Assembly (NCBI GenBank): GCA_035610365.1
Contig: CM069432.1
Coordinates: 227,438,532 to 227,502,531, forward strand
Reading direction: 5' to 3'
Length of the DNA: 64,000 bases
From: Aquatica leii
Lineage: Eukaryota; Arthropoda; Insecta; Coleoptera; Lampyridae
Shown: piece after piece, positions 12,241-25,900 of the stretch
Layout: every line of letters begins with the position of its first letter
Numbering within the stretch: position 1 is the first letter of the stretch
Program-made: the position numbers and the translations under genes
Notes under the pieces: generated by a model
What the model saw: the letters and a program-made list of their open reading frames with translations, nothing else
Databases searched by the model: none
Told to the model about the DNA's origin: nothing

Positions 12241-12555
12241 TACCACCGTGGAAATGCTTCAACATTTCTGACCCCCGGCTCTTTGGCACTACCAACTGTA
12301 GTCTCCCGTGCCCTCGGCGCTTTCTAAGGATTGCTTAAGAAGACCGTCTTTTACTATCAAATAGTCCGACTGTGCTCAGTACGCTTTGACGTTTCTGCCC
12401 AAAGCACTCACTTTTTTCTAGGTTGCTCGTCGGCCGTTTTTTTACAGTTCAGAAGTAGTCTTATTTCAGGATCGTTTTCTTGTTCGCAACGCAACTGCTC
12501 AGGTTCCTACTCGTGATCAACCATAGGAGTTCTCCGGAGGCATTCGACTTTTTCT

Positions 12556-12768
12556 TCATCGCAAACAATAGCTGCAGTCCGCCGGACATGGTCTTCTGGA
12601 CAATGGATCAGCGTTCCGATGACTACTTCCGCCACGGTGATCAGTATCATAGTCATACTCTTGCAGTCTCTCGACCCATCTTGCTGCTTGTCCTTCCGGG
12701 TTACGGAACTGTAATAGCCATTTTAAAGCGGTGTGGTGCGTTCTCAGTAAAAATGCTTGTTCATACAA
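12556..12768 (-). pseudogene. RNase H domain end
   Basis: The motifs RTHHTALKWL, ARWVERLQEY and NADPLSRRPC are the canonical end of the Gypsy RNase H domain. The catalytic Asp residues lie upstream in broken frames. Confidence 0.8.
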
Positions 12769-13264
12769 ATATTTGTAAAAATATTCGATGGACTTGACTC
12801 CCTCCTAGTCATGCAAAAATTCCTTTCTGACTTGGATAAAACTTTGCTAAACCTTCAATGACGTTTTCTTGTCCATCTTAAACCTGCGAAAGGACCGTGC
12901 CTATGGCCAGATTGCTTGCGTCGGTATCCAAAACAAATTTTCCATCTTCTCTTGGATAACTTAAAATCGGCGAAGTGACTATAGCCTGTTTTAGGTGGTG
13001 GAAAGCATTTTCGCAGTCTTATTTCCATATAGATTCTACTCTTCCTTCGGTCAATTTTGTCAAAGGTTTGGCAATATTAGCAAATTTGGATACAAATCGT
13101 CTATAATAGGTGCAAAACTCAAGGAAACTTCAGACCTGATGTTTGTCGATTGGTTTTGACCATGCTTGCACCGCTCTCATTTTGTCTGGGTCTGCTTTTA
13201 CTTCATTTTTAGATAAGACGTGGCCAAAGTATTGTACTTCCTTCATAAATACGTGGCATTTTTT

Positions 13265-13477
13265 TCACTTCAGTTTGAGATTTGCCCCACGTAGTCGCTG
13301 GAACACTTTTTTCAAGTTGTTCAAGTGTTCTTCAAACGAATATCTTCCAATAACGATTACGTCGTCTAAGTAAACCAAACACGTCTTCCAAGACAGACCG
13401 CGCAAGATGATTTCCTCAAACGCTCCAACGTTGCAGGAGCTTTGCACTGGCAGAAGGGCATTACAGTGAACTGTCAC
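13265..13477 (-). pseudogene. Reverse transcriptase fragment (YLDD box)
   Basis: The catalytic motif [11 protein letters not shown] of Ty3/Gypsy reverse transcriptase is followed by the expected helix [14 protein letters not shown] and a LKLK end. Flanking reverse-transcriptase sequence continues in other frames up to about 13900 and down to about 12800. It is non-functional because of frameshifts. Confidence 0.8.
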
Positions 13478-14690
13478 AAACCAGTTCCAATCGTAAAAGC
13501 TGTTTTTTCACGATCCTTGGGTGTTAATTCTACTTGCTAGTAACCACTATTTAAATCTAACGTGAAAAACCACTGGGATCCTGACAGGGTGTCTTTTTTG
13601 GTCACGTCGTTTAGCTAAACGCTAAACCTCGTTGATCCATTTTTTTTCTTTACGAGTACCACTGGGGACGCTCATGGGCTATTTAAACGTTCAATCACGC
13701 CTTCTCTCTCCATATCCGTAATTATTTGTTCGGCTTCTTGTCTTTTCGCCAAAGAAAATCAGTGTGGATGTCGTATCGGCCGAGCGTCTCTTGCCATCAA
13801 GATAAATGCTATGGGATCTCCGGGACATGGCTCGTTGAGGTCGACCTGTTCTAGTTTTCCGGACTCTTTTCTAGTCTTTTTTGGGGATTAGTACAGCGTC
13901 GTCGTACGTGACCCACTTCCTCGCAGTTTTAGCACGTCACTTCTCTTCCTCAAGCTACTTGTTCCCGAAATACGCGCAGCACTATTTCTTCAATGCTTTC
14001 TTTTATGTACAAAGGTATTTATGCAGCACAATGGAGCTTATGGCTGCCTTAGTGCGACGCCTGTTTTGCTACTTCAAACTCTAAAGCATGGGTTAAGGCG
14101 CCATTCAACGTCCTCGGTCGAGCTAACTGGAGAGTCTGCTGCGTTTCGCTGTCTCGAAGGCCGTCTACAAAGGTTTGAATAGTCAACTGCTTCAAAAAGG
14201 TATTTAGTGCTGTAGGATACGCAAGCTGTGTTAACCTGGCGATGTCAACCTCAAACTCTTAAAGACTTTCAGCAGCTTTCTGAACCCGACTTCTAATTTA
14301 AGCTTGATACACTTGTTGAAGATGAGCATCTCCATATCTCATTTCTAAACGTGATATTAAAAGTTCGTAGTTTACTTGCTGATAGTCAGGAACAGTCTGC
14401 AAAATTCCAAGCGCTTCTCCACGTAAGGACACTATTAAAGACGTCGCTTTCTGCTTGTTGCTCCAACCGTTGGCTGTAGCTGCGGCTTCAAACTGCTTGT
14501 AGTAGGTTGACTATGGAACTGTACCATCAAAATTTAGAGGCACAACTTTAAACGTAACTTAACTTAAATCTTCACTCTTAAAGCTTCCTTCGCCGTACCA
14601 ATTCATTCGATTTATTCTTTTTTCAAGCAGTTTCATTCTGTCTTCTAGTTTGTCCTCTATTACTTTTATTTTCTTATTCATAGATTTTTT

Positions 14691-14945
14691 TCAATTAACC
14701 AGAACTTCGCATATTTCTTCTTTTAAATTTAACATGTCTGCTTGAGTTTCCTCTTGAGCAGTTTTGATTTGAATTCCTAGACTAACTTGTATTTGTTCCT
14801 CAATAGTCTTTATTTGATTTTCCATGCTCGCTCGTATTTCCTCTTGTAAACATCTAGAATTATTATTACTATTATTATTATTTTTATTCATCGATTCTTG
14901 GCCATTTTTTATTGATTCGAGAAATTCAAATAGTTTTGCATCCAT
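14691..14945 (-). pseudogene. gag N-terminal fragment
   Basis: An 84-codon open stretch just inside the 5' LTR. It is rich in Asn, Gln, Glu and Lys, with an Asn run (residues 21-29) and a long heptad-like helical region after it, as in the coiled-coil starts of some Gypsy gag proteins. It ends in a stop, and gag continues in other frames to about 14000. The gag assignment rests on position in the element. Confidence 0.5.
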
Positions 14946-15131
14946 TTTGGTTTAATAACGAGTTACCGGCATAAATTGTATATAACACGAATATATTAAA
15001 TACACTACTTTAACGAAATGGAACAGATAGAATTACACGCTATAAACGCGAATCGCGAACTAAACTATTACGGGAGCGATATTAAATTAATTATATTTAC
15101 ACTAAAATCACGAATTTCACACTGACACTAC

Positions 15132-15534
15132 TGTAACGATTATTAAAACTAATTCATTTATACTAAAAATATTTACATGTTTATAACTAACCGAACTAGT
15201 TAACTCTAAGCATATTTGATAATAACAGTACTATGACTCAAAAGATAATGTCCGCGGATAACTTCTATTTATCTAAACATTGATTATTGTTTACACTAAG
15301 TTACGCACGTTTTTAATTCGTTGTACTTATCTTGATACGCGTTAATCACTAATTTATTTAAACTTGAATAGTCTTTTTAACACTGCCGACTTTGAATTAC
15401 TGGAATAACTGAAATATGATTCGTTTGTCACTTTTATATATTTCAGGCCATGCTTCGAGAATTTTTCACATCCTTTCCAAAAGTTCTAGTCGTTGATAGT
15501 AACTTCGTGAATGGTCTTGAAGCTAAACGTTTCA
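15132..15534 (-). repeat. 5' LTR of the minus-strand Gypsy
   Basis: On the minus strand it begins TGAAACG and ends GTTACA. It carries TATATAAAAG (15431-15440 on the plus strand) and a TTTCAGTTATT initiator about 25 bp further on (around 15404-15414). That gives a complete-looking LTR promoter. Confidence 0.75.
15404..15440 (-). promoter_or_regulatory. LTR promoter, TATA box and initiator
   Basis: Minus-strand TATATAAAAG followed at normal core-promoter distance by TCAGTT. Same layout as the promoter-like site at 172-208. Confidence 0.45.
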
Positions 15535-15538
15535 GTAT

Positions 15539-16316
15539 TAGATCGCAAACAGCAGAGCTTTTAATATCCGGTTTAACAAATTTTTTGTAGTTGCTTATTT
15601 GTTGTTTTTTAGATATTTATTATGTTCATATTCGTGTAACTTACTTTCTTTAATTTTTGTTTTACTTATTGAAGTTATCATTAACTGACAGTTGTTGATG
15701 ATAACTGATAAGTAAACACATCCTATTTATTTTAAATGCTGACCCAAGAAAAAAATTTGTATTGGTAGAGTTACACTTTGGAATCTACTACAATTAACAA
15801 GCAATATTGTATTGTATTGTATGAAAAGTTATCTTTTTTAAACATACATATAACAATAAAATAGAATTTATTCATATTATAATAGAGCTTGAAAACTGTT
15901 TCTTGAAGTTCTCTATTCTAACTGTATTTATTTATAATGATTACAACCAAGTCTGTTTTCATTTCTTTTTTCGAACTATCTATCTATCCTTGGTAGTTTA
16001 CATCTTACAAAATGATTCTGCAAGAGCTATTGCACCGTAAATGTAATCAATGTTTACCTAAAATCGTTTTTTCTTGCAGTCAGTAGTTTACTTACTTCTA
16101 TTATTATTATTAACAAAGTTAGGTACTAGACACAATATGTTAGCAAAATAATATTTATGATTAAGTATTAATTATCCAATTTGCAAAACCAATAAAAAAC
16201 AACATACATAAAAAATATTTATAGAAAGTAACTAAACTATGTTATAAATGTTAATTTAGTAGTGGAACACGTTAATAAAAAAAATATACTAAAAATATTT
16301 ACAGTTGTCATTTGTT
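15539..16316. other. 3' flank of gene 1, no gene recognised
   Basis: AT-rich sequence directly after the stop codon side of gene 1. Several AATAAA-type signals occur on the minus strand, for example around 15857 and 16184, but which one serves gene 1 cannot be decided from sequence. Confidence 0.35.
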
Positions 16317-16960
16317 CTATTTATAACTAATTTTGGTTTTTTCATATTGCAATTTTAATTCTTTTCGTAATAGTTTTCCAGACCCCGTTTTTGGCAAACT
16401 ATTAACAACAATTATGCCACCTTTAAGCTGTTTATAACTAGCAACTTTTTTTGACATATAATGATGCAAACTTTTAACATCAATATTGGTATTTAGTTTG
16501 GGTACAACAAATGCTACTGGAACTTCGCCGCTAGTACTATCGGGCACTCCGATTACTCCAGCATCTGATACATCTTTATACGATCTAAGTATTTCTTCAA
16601 GTTCCGCGGGTGCTACTTGATAACCTTTTACTTTAATTATTTCTTTTAATCGATCGGTTACATATAATAAATTATTATCGTCCAAATATCCTAAATCTCC
16701 TGATCTAAGCCAGCCATCCAAAAATACTTGATTGGTTTCTTTGGGACGGTTAAGATAACCTTTCATTACTTGAGGGCCTTTTATTAATATTTCTCCTTTC
16801 TGATTTGTGCCTAAAAGTTCGGTTGATGGATTTTCTGGTGAAACAATCTTAATAGACGTGTTTGGCACAACTAAACCACAGCTTCCCGTGTTTCCAAATT
16901 TCTTTATAAGTTGTGAAGTAGATATTGCTATTGCAGGACTTGTTTCCGTTAGGCCATAAC
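16317..16960 (-). CDS. Gene 1 exon 7 (C-terminal lobe)
   Basis: 644 nt including the stop. Carries YGLTE, GDLGYL, the hinge, the QVAPAELE motif and the catalytic Lys of SGKLLR. Ends ...TKISYK. Confidence 0.9.
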
Positions 16961-19900
16961 CTAATGATCATAAAAACATAAATTCTTTTTAGTTAATTCT
17001 TACCTTGAAATATATCAACGTGTCTTCCTATTTTCGTAATAAACTTTTCTTCGTCCAGTTTACCTAATGGTGCAGCTCCAGATGTTATAACAGTAAGTCT
17101 GTCAAGAAACTCTGGTTTTATTGAAGGATTTGAAGACATAAAGGAAACTAAAGTAAAACTTATAAAAACTTATCATGCGTTTATACAATGCTTACTTAAC
17201 GGAGGTACTAAATATAGTATGTTTGGCTTGTGTTGTTTGAGTAATTCTATAAAACCATTTGGAGTAAATGTAGGTACACTGATTATTTTGGAAAGGTTGT
17301 GCATCTGTTTAAACAAACAGACGGTGGTGCCATATATATGAAACCATGGTAGAATTGCAGGAACGGTGTTTGTATGGGTTTCTGTTGATTAAACATTTAT
17401 TAACTATAAATCCAAAGAGATATCGATACAAACCAGTACGAGTAGGCACATGATCTACCGTGTTACAGTTCAGTTGGCAAATATTTGCTATTATATTGTA
17501 ATGAGTAAGTTCAACTCCTTTTGGCAAACCAGTAGTACCACTAGAAAATGGTAATAAAATTGTATCCTGTACATTTAGATTATGTATGTCCTCTACTTCC
17601 ATTGCATTTTCAGTAAACTCGTTCAGGTTGATTGAACCTCTTGGAAGCTCATCTGCTTGCTAAAAATATAAGTGAAGTGATATTAGCGCTAGAACTAAGC
17701 ACATCTTCAATATTCATTTATAATGGTTGACGCAAAAACAAACTTACGTTATGTTGATGTATAGTGAGACTAGAAAAATGTTTTTCATACAACGCTAAAA
17801 TATTTTTTCTTATAAATTGCGTTGATTAGTGTGTGACTAAAAATAAAAATCAATAGTGTAGTGCTAAAAAGTATAAAATTACGTATCTAAAAATAATAAT
17901 CGTGTAAAACACACACAACTTTTTAGGAACTGACCATGTTATTTTTATTGTCATACTCTAAAATGTAAGACACAAACATGTTTCTTTATTAATGTTTTTA
18001 GTTAGTGTGGGGAATAAGGTCGTGTAATTTAAAAATATTGTTTATTTAGTTGTCTCGTTTCAATTCTACCGGGTTCCTTTGCCAGACATTAATAATTTTG
18101 CTTTTACCATCATTATTTACTTTTCCATTAAAGGTTTTTTTTTCAATAATCTCTAAAATTTCTCTCTTAAGTCAATAATTTTTTTACTCTAGTTTGCAAC
18201 TCACCATCTAGAAGCTGTGTATTCAACCTTTATAGAATTTCTAAAGGAGTTCTATTTGTAGTTTGCTTACAATACTTAAAAAAATCTTTTTTTAACTCGC
18301 TGTTCCATTAACATTCATTTCCGTTAGTCAAGGATGTAATTAGTACAAAAATCGGTGTTTTATTTACTCGTTTCACTTGACCATTTGCTTGTGGATGTTT
18401 CGTTGCAATTAGATTATGTTTAATATTGTTATTATACCAAAAGCAATGGTTTTAAAGATATCTTACTTTATTGACAAAAGTACACTTTTCGACGGCTATT
18501 AATATTAGATTATTTGTTGGAAATCTAGTATGCTATAAAAACAATTGCGAATTCTGACAAACAAATATTGAATGCTCTGTTGTAAAAGTCAGTCAAACAG
18601 TATTTTTATAATTTTGCATTGATATAAATGTTTCTACTTTTTATGGATACCTCAAGTAGTGCTAAACTTCGTACCAAAATATCATTTTGATACAAGGTTT
18701 TGTTTCTCAAAAGCATGTAATCTTTAAAGCCATAAATTTAGTACAAAAATTTTAAAAGAATTTATAATTTCGTAAAGACTAACTTAAAGTGTCTATAACC
18801 TTAAGCTACGTTTATACTGGAGGAACATTAAGCAACTCTTGTGTTTCTTGTGGTTTGTTTCGAAAAATGTTTGTTAGCGATGGAGTGGGGAGAAAAGTGA
18901 CGGCAGTGGAGTCCGGGTAGCGATAGAGAGAAGTCGTGGGTACTGCGAACTCGTGTATGTGTTTTAGAAAAGTAAAATATAAAATACCTAAAATTCCGTT
19001 TAATGTAAAGCAAATAAAGTATAAAACAGCTACGTTTAATTGAAGAACGAGAGTTAACATCTCACAAGTGGGATTCTAATAGGATTCAAACCCTTGAAGC
19101 GTGAAAACAAATATGGCGACGGAAGAACGAAATAGTCTCGTCAAGGGGGTCATGAATATGGCGGCGGATGAAGGCGTTGGCGAGAACGGTTTTGATTCTG
19201 CGCGTGCTTAAATCGACGACGGGCAACGACGAACAACCGAAACCGTTCAGGAAGATCCAGTTACCAAAATAACAGCGATGTTTACAAGCATAGTGACGTC
19301 CATGGAAAAGAATAGAATTGCTTCCGAAGAAAAACTGTTGACCTTGGTGGAACGTCTGACCAAACCAGGAGGAACTAATGATTGTAATCCGATTACCATT
19401 GTGCCAAACCTGGGGGTGACAATCGAGGACTTCGACGGGGATATTAGGAAAGACAAAGGCATGGAATGGCTAAAGCGCTTGAAGCATGCGGCGGTATTAG
19501 GTACTTGACCCGAGGAATTTATGCTAGAATCAGCAAGAACACGTTTAACGGGAGCGGCGTTCAAGTGGTATAACACGAAAAGGGACAGTATCCGTTCTTG
19601 GAAAGATTTTGAATACGAATTCAAGAAAACCTTTCGATTTGAATATTGTCTAACACAGAAATGGGAAAGAATGCGAGCGAGAAAACAGCGTCCAGAAGAG
19701 CCGATCTCTACATATTTTTATGATAAATTACACTTATGTGAATGCTTGGAATTATCGTTTAAGGAAACGAAAGAACAGATAGTGACTGGACTTTTGTCGC
19801 AAGATGTACTGTACGGTTTAATGGCGAAGTCGCATTCAGACCCAGTCGAGTTGTTGCATGACGTAGTCGATTTCAGCCGTGTGGTTCGTAATAGAATTTC

Positions 19901-22900
19901 TCCTAGTGGCTTTAAAAGGCACGCTGAAAAAAATGATAAGAATATCTATGAACCGGATAAGATTAGTGCATCGATCAAAGTGAGCGGACACCACCAAATG
20001 TGTTTTAGGTGCCACACGCGTGGGCACACCGGAAGAGAATTTCCGGATAAAGGTCGACTTGTTTGTTACTCGTGTCGTGGTTACGATCACAAAAGAGCTG
20101 ATTGCCCCAAAGACAAAGACGGGAAAGGAAAACTGGTGGAGGCTGCAAATGATAACTTTAGTGTGGAAAACGCGTCGATAAATCTTTACGGATTAGGTAG
20201 TAATATCACACCGTTGACCAGTAATAAAAGTCTAATCGTCAAGGTTAAAATAGATGACGTAGAAATCGACAATGTCGTGTTTCATGTGGTACCTGACAAC
20301 GTGCAACCAGTAGACGTTTTAATTGGACGATCGTTTACTGAAAACCCAGAAACTGCGTATGTACGCGTAGATCGAGTATTTAAATTCGGGTATAGAAACA
20401 ATGATCCTTTTAAGGGCATGGTTATCGAAGAAAATAGTATACAAAAATTAACATCAGTGAATGACGTAACTATTATGGGAAATACCATTAATTTCGTTCA
20501 AGTAGCTTCAAATACTTACGCAGCAGTAACTAATGAGTTCAAGGACCCGACGATTATACGAGCGGGCGAAGTAATAATGCGCGTGGCCTGCGATTCATCA
20601 AGGTCGTACGAGATAATTGGAGATCCGATTACACGTGATATGCTTAACGTGGACAAGAAAGTCCCCGAGATGAATGTGCTGAAACTTTTTGAATTAACCA
20701 ACATTTACAGAAAATGCTTTGCGCTTAAGCCAAGCAAGTTAGGATGTACGGATATTATAGAAATGAATATCATAGATAGTAATGTACCGGTGAGGTGTAA
20801 ACCGTATAAAGCAACAATCAAAGAGCGAGAAAAAATTAAAGAAATTGTGAAGGAATGGAAAGAAATTGGTATAGTGACTGAGACGACGTCCGAGTATGCT
20901 AGTCCAGTCCTTTTGGTGCCAAAGAAGACGGGAGAATCTCGATTAGTGGTGGACTTTCGACGACTAAATTCTCAAACTGTGAAAAGTGCTTTTCCTATGG
21001 CTACGGTCGACGAACAACTCGAGCGATTGGCTGGAGCGCAGCTTTTTACCACGTTGGACTTGGCACAGGGATACTTGCAGGTCCCACTGTCGCCGAGCGC
21101 GCAACATAAAACTGCTTTTATAACACCGGACGAGACGGGGGAATTAAAAAAAAATGGTTTTTGGATTGGCTTTAGCACCCTACGAGTTTTCGCGGTTGAT
21201 GAACCTAGTGTTAGGTGAATTAAGGAACAAAGTGGTAACGTGCTATCTAGACGACCTTTCGATTCCTGCTGTGAATTGGGAAGACATGTTAGAAAAATTA
21301 GAATTAGTGTTTAGGGCATTGCAAAATGCGAAATTGACTTTAAAATTATCTAAGTGCGAATTTGGCAAACGCGAAGTTGAGTTCCTCAGATTTATTCTAA
21401 ACGCGGAAGGAATACGCCGTGGAGTTCGTAAAACGGGAGCCAGAACGGGAGTTTCCTGTTCCCCTGAACGTGCATGAAATACGTAGATATTTGGGACTGA
21501 CGAGTTTCTTTCGTAGATTTGTTCCAAATTATGCAAGTATAGCAAAACCGCTAAGCGAACTTACACGGAAAAACCAACCTTTTTTGTGGGGGGAAAAACA
21601 ACAAAAAGCTTTTGAATATCTAAAAGACAAACTGCGCGGAACCTGTGTTAAAATTATACGACCCACAGGCAAAAACTGAACTACATACGGACGCGTGTGC
21701 TCAAGGAATCGCAGGAATGCTGTTGCAAGAAGGTCCTAATGGGCAACTGCAACTCGTTTATTGTGTTTCTAAGAAAACAACTGACGCGGAAAGTCGATAT
21801 CATTCGAGCCGACTAAAATTATATGCGGTAGTATGGTGCGTAGAAAGGTTAAGACAGTTCTTATTAAGTATAAACTTTACAATAATAACCGATTGTCAAT
21901 CCATAGTATACCTAAATACCAGTAAGACCACAAATCCGCAAATCGCGCGCTGGTATACATTGTTATCCGAATACCAGTTTGAAATAAAACATCGTGCAGG
22001 GACAAAGATGATGCACGTAGACGCATTAAGCCGGGCACCCACCGAAGAATATATCGTAGGTGACCAACTTGGAGAGCGGTTATCAGTACTCACGGTGAAT
22101 TCAGAGGAAGATCGGATTTTAATGATACAGCGCAGTGACAAAAAACTTTGTAAAATTATTGAAATTTTAAGAAAAAATCAAAGAAACCCGGAAGAAAAGA
22201 ACCATGTACAAAATTACATTTTAGAGAACGGGAGAGTGTATAAAGTTGTGAGCGTCAACGGGAACCCTAGAAAACTATACGTAATCCCTGACAGTATGCG
22301 TAAAAGTTTAATGGTACAGTTTCATGATTTAAAAGGACACTTTTCGGTAGATCGAACTGCTTCTGCGATACTCAGGAACTACTGGTTTAAAGGGATGCGA
22401 ACGTATATTAAAAACCATATTAGCGGCTGTTTTGAATGGTAATACAACGAAATACCAGGAGGTAAACGACCAGGAGAATTACACCCAATTCCACCCCCGA
22501 AGAGGTCAATGGAACGAGTACATTGTGATCATTTAGGCCCGTTTATTAGGAGTCGGAAGGGAAACCAATATATTTTGGTTCTGGTGTGTGCATTAACGAA
22601 GTTTGTGCGTCTGTACTGCATGAAGGATACTAGTGCAAAATATGTGGTTAAGGCTTTAGAGCAATTTATGTCTGAGTTCGGTACACCTAAAACTATCGTA
22701 TCGGACCGAGGAACGTGTTTTACAGGGCAGAAAATCAAACGCTTATGTGAGTCTGTAGGGATACACCATACATTGAATAGCAGCAGACACCCCCAGGCAA
22801 ATGGGCAATGTGAAAGAGTGATGCGGACGATCATTCCGGTTATAATTTCGCATATGGAAGAAGAAAACGGCTGGGACAAGGAGATTAAAAGAATCGAGCA

Positions 22901-25900
22901 AGAATTAAATTTTGCGGAAAGTAAAACTACAGGAAAGACTCCTTTTGAAGTCCTGTACGGATACTATCCGTGTTTTGGTAGTAATAAACTAAGAGAAGTA
23001 TCCGGGAACGATCTCGAATACGTGCCGTCTGCCTTAGTGCAAGAGGAAGTGCGCGATCGTATTGGGGTTAAACAAACAAAGTATAAAAGACATTACGGTT
23101 ATGCGACGAGCAGCAGCGGCCACCGGAGTTCCAACAAAAACACAAGCAAAGTATCGAGGTCCGTTGGTTGTGATAGAAGTATTACCGAGTGATACGTGTC
23201 GAGTTAGTACAATTGCCGACGAAGATGAAAAACGTGCGTACACTACTACGGCTCATGTATCTCAATTAAAAATCTACCAAAATCATGAAGATGACACTCC
23301 CGACGATACAATACACGAAATAGAGGAGAATCTAAGCGAGATAGTAAAAGACGAAGCACTAGACGAAGAATGCGAGGTCAGGGAAAAAAGGCTGAATACG
23401 CAGCACGAACAGATGAATCAACTTTCAGGTAGAACGAGGCGCGCGCCAGCTTATCTTCAAGATTATGAATTAACGGTATACTGACAGACGAACTTGAACG
23501 TTCAACCCGTCAGGATGCCCGAGTGTTAGCGATGGAGTGGGGAGAAAGGTGACGGCAGTGGAGTCCGGGTAGCGATGATGGGTACTGCAAACTCATGTAT
23601 GTGTTTTAGAAAAGTAAAATATAAAATACCTAAAATTCCGTTTAATGTAAAGCAAATAAAGTATAAAACAGCTTTAAATACGTTTAATTGAAGAACGAGA
23701 GTTAACATGTTCCACGATGTTGCTAAATGTTACTCTTTATTTCGAAAACAAACGCCAGTTGTTGTTTCTTGTCGCCGGTTTCCAATTTGAGCGGTAAACT
23801 TTAAAGAAAAATTGGCAACACGACGAAACAGATACAAGTCGATACGTGTTGTTTTCGCAGTAGAAACGAATAAGTAACTGTAAACATAAGTTAGTTGCAA
23901 GCGTTTTAATTATTTTATTTTAAAAACTCGTCCAGTGGAAACACTGTGTTTCCTTTGAAATGAAGAACTGAAACCACACGTGAAACCATGAGTGAAAACT
24001 ATCCATTTTGGTAGCATTAGTGAAAACAAAAAGTTTACATATGTTACTAAAAGTTTTAGTTTACGTCAACAAGGAAAAACATATCGAAACACAAAAATTG
24101 CTCAATGTTCCTTCAGTGGAAAAGCAGTTTAATATCATTGTAAAGTAGATCTCGAAAAGATTACAAAACCGTATTAATATTAGTGATGTACCGAATATTC
24201 GGTTATTCGGCGAACGGAATATTCGGCCACTTTACCGAATATTTGGTATTGGGTTACCGAACAAAATCGTTATTCGGTACATCTCTACAATAAGCACTCC
24301 ACTAGTTGCGCCGGTAATACGACACTACCTGGAGAATGTTTACAAATGTTGCATAGATTAAGATTTTCTATGTGTGACTATTTTTAATTTATTTTTTTCA
24401 ATAGCAAATTAATTAAAAATATGCCTAAAATAAATGCCTTACGCCAAGGACCAAATTTTTCATAAAAAAGTATAATAGATTCTGAATGTTTCGTAACAAG
24501 GGAATAGATTTTCTGTAATGGTAATAGATGTTACGATTGTACATTGCAATGGCAATAGCAGAATGGTGACCGGTGTAACGCTTTTATGCTTTATATTTTT
24601 TTATATCAGGTGGGGGCCCTTCGATCTATTTTCGCTTCAAGTTTGACGTGGTATTTATGGGGCACGACGCGTATCGTTACATCTCTAATTAATATACAAA
24701 GTGCTCCATTAAAAAAAATGTAAGTTTGTGTTTTCCTGATATTATGGGATACCCTGTACAGTTAAAAATAATTTTCAAATGTAAAACTTTAAGAACCCTT
24801 TAATTTTTATAATATTTTTTTTTATATTTTATATAATAAGGGAGATATTTTACTTTGACACACTATTAGCTCACCCTGTATAAAACGTTCGTAATGTTTA
24901 CATGCTCGATGCCAACTTTAGCTTTGGTATCACTAATACTCTGCACACAAACCTTATTATTCTCAGCAATAAAAATATCTCTTTGAGATGTATTCCTCAC
25001 ATTTTTCAACCAATTCGGATTCTTTGTCATATGTGCTAAAGGTCAGAATCTTTAACGAGTCTTTAACGATTTTGCTAGTAAGGCTTGACCTCACAATCTT
25101 TTAAAAAATGGAGACAATTGTAATAACGCGGTTTTGTTTTTTTAAAACTCTTCTTCTTATTGAACAGTGCTGTATTTGATACAACCGGATATTTAGTTTT
25201 TTACATCTACTGTAAAAACCATATCTTGGAATTTTGTTTGTTTATCATCAGTTCATAATTATCAGGTAAACCCGTTAATAATGGCCAATCATTTGTCAAA
25301 ACCATCAAACTTTATAATCTAGTTTATGAGCCGTAATGAGCAAAAATACAACTTTCCATTAATGAACGTTTGCATAAGAGTTACCTTCTTAGTAAAACCT
25401 AAATTGTAGAAAATAGAATTGGAATTGTCTTACACTTCCTTTTCATTAGAAACAAATTAAACATATACATAATTACTGGGTTCGACACTCAAAATAATTT
25501 TAGATTTTGTTTTAATGTCTCCACTAATTTTCTGATCTTTTGTAGAGTTCCGGAGTTTTACAGATGACTACGGACCTTCATACTCTAAAAAAGTTTTGAT
25601 CCCAAACTCCTAAGTGTTGTAATTGGAAAATTATTACCGCAACTAGTCATATTGACATAATAAGTTTAAGTGCTTATCAATTTAATTTGCAGATATAGGT
25701 TTAAAATTTATTGTCGCAGACCCTTAATATTGCATATAATTTTCTGACTGGTCCCATAACCTAACGAAATCAGATGATTAAGGGTAAAAACAACACTTCG
25801 TATATGAAACGCGATGTCGTTGTATATTTTTAACAGTTATATCCAGTTATATCAAATACTTAAGTTATATTCTAGCGATTCTAGGTACTAATTATCAGCG

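Larger units (their letters stand above)
10708..15534 (-). mobile_element. Ty3/Gypsy retrotransposon, full-length but decayed
   Basis: Two related LTRs (10708-11063 and 15132-15534) enclose gag and pol remnants read on the minus strand. The 4-bp duplication GTAT flanks the whole element (10704-10707 and 15535-15538). Domain order on the minus strand is gag (14691-14945), reverse transcriptase (around 13265-13900), RNase H end (12556-12768) and integrase (11188-12240). Every domain is broken by stops and frameshifts. The LTRs differ by many substitutions and small gaps, so the insertion is old. A second copy of the same family lies at 47985-52261. Confidence 0.85.
18872..23707 (+). mobile_element. 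Ty3/Gypsy retrotransposon with short LTRs
   Basis: Short LTRs (18872-19059 and 23524-23707) with TGTTAGCG...GTTAACA ends enclose gag-pol. The duplication TGTT flanks it (18868-18871 and 23708-23711). The LTRs are closely similar: an indel around AGAGAAGTCG, an added AAATA block and a few substitutions. Gag and pol share one long frame at the start, then break. Order is gag with zinc knuckles, protease region, reverse transcriptase, RNase H, integrase and C-terminal tail. It is the best-preserved LTR element in the window but not active as written. Confidence 0.9.
18816..24117. mobile_element. Inverted-repeat (MITE-like) element hosting the nested Gypsy
   Basis: ACTGGAGGAACATTAAGCAA at 18816 and its inverted partner ending at 24117 match at about 28 of 32 positions, both running into GTGTTTC. 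Removing the Gypsy inserted at 18872 leaves an element of about 460 bp with terminal inverted repeats and no coding capacity. This fits a non-autonomous DNA transposon. Its target duplication was not identified, so the superfamily is open. Confidence 0.5.

Noticed and set aside
19836-22879. Several minus-strand frames within the plus-strand Gypsy
   Set aside because: Antisense shadows of gag-pol.
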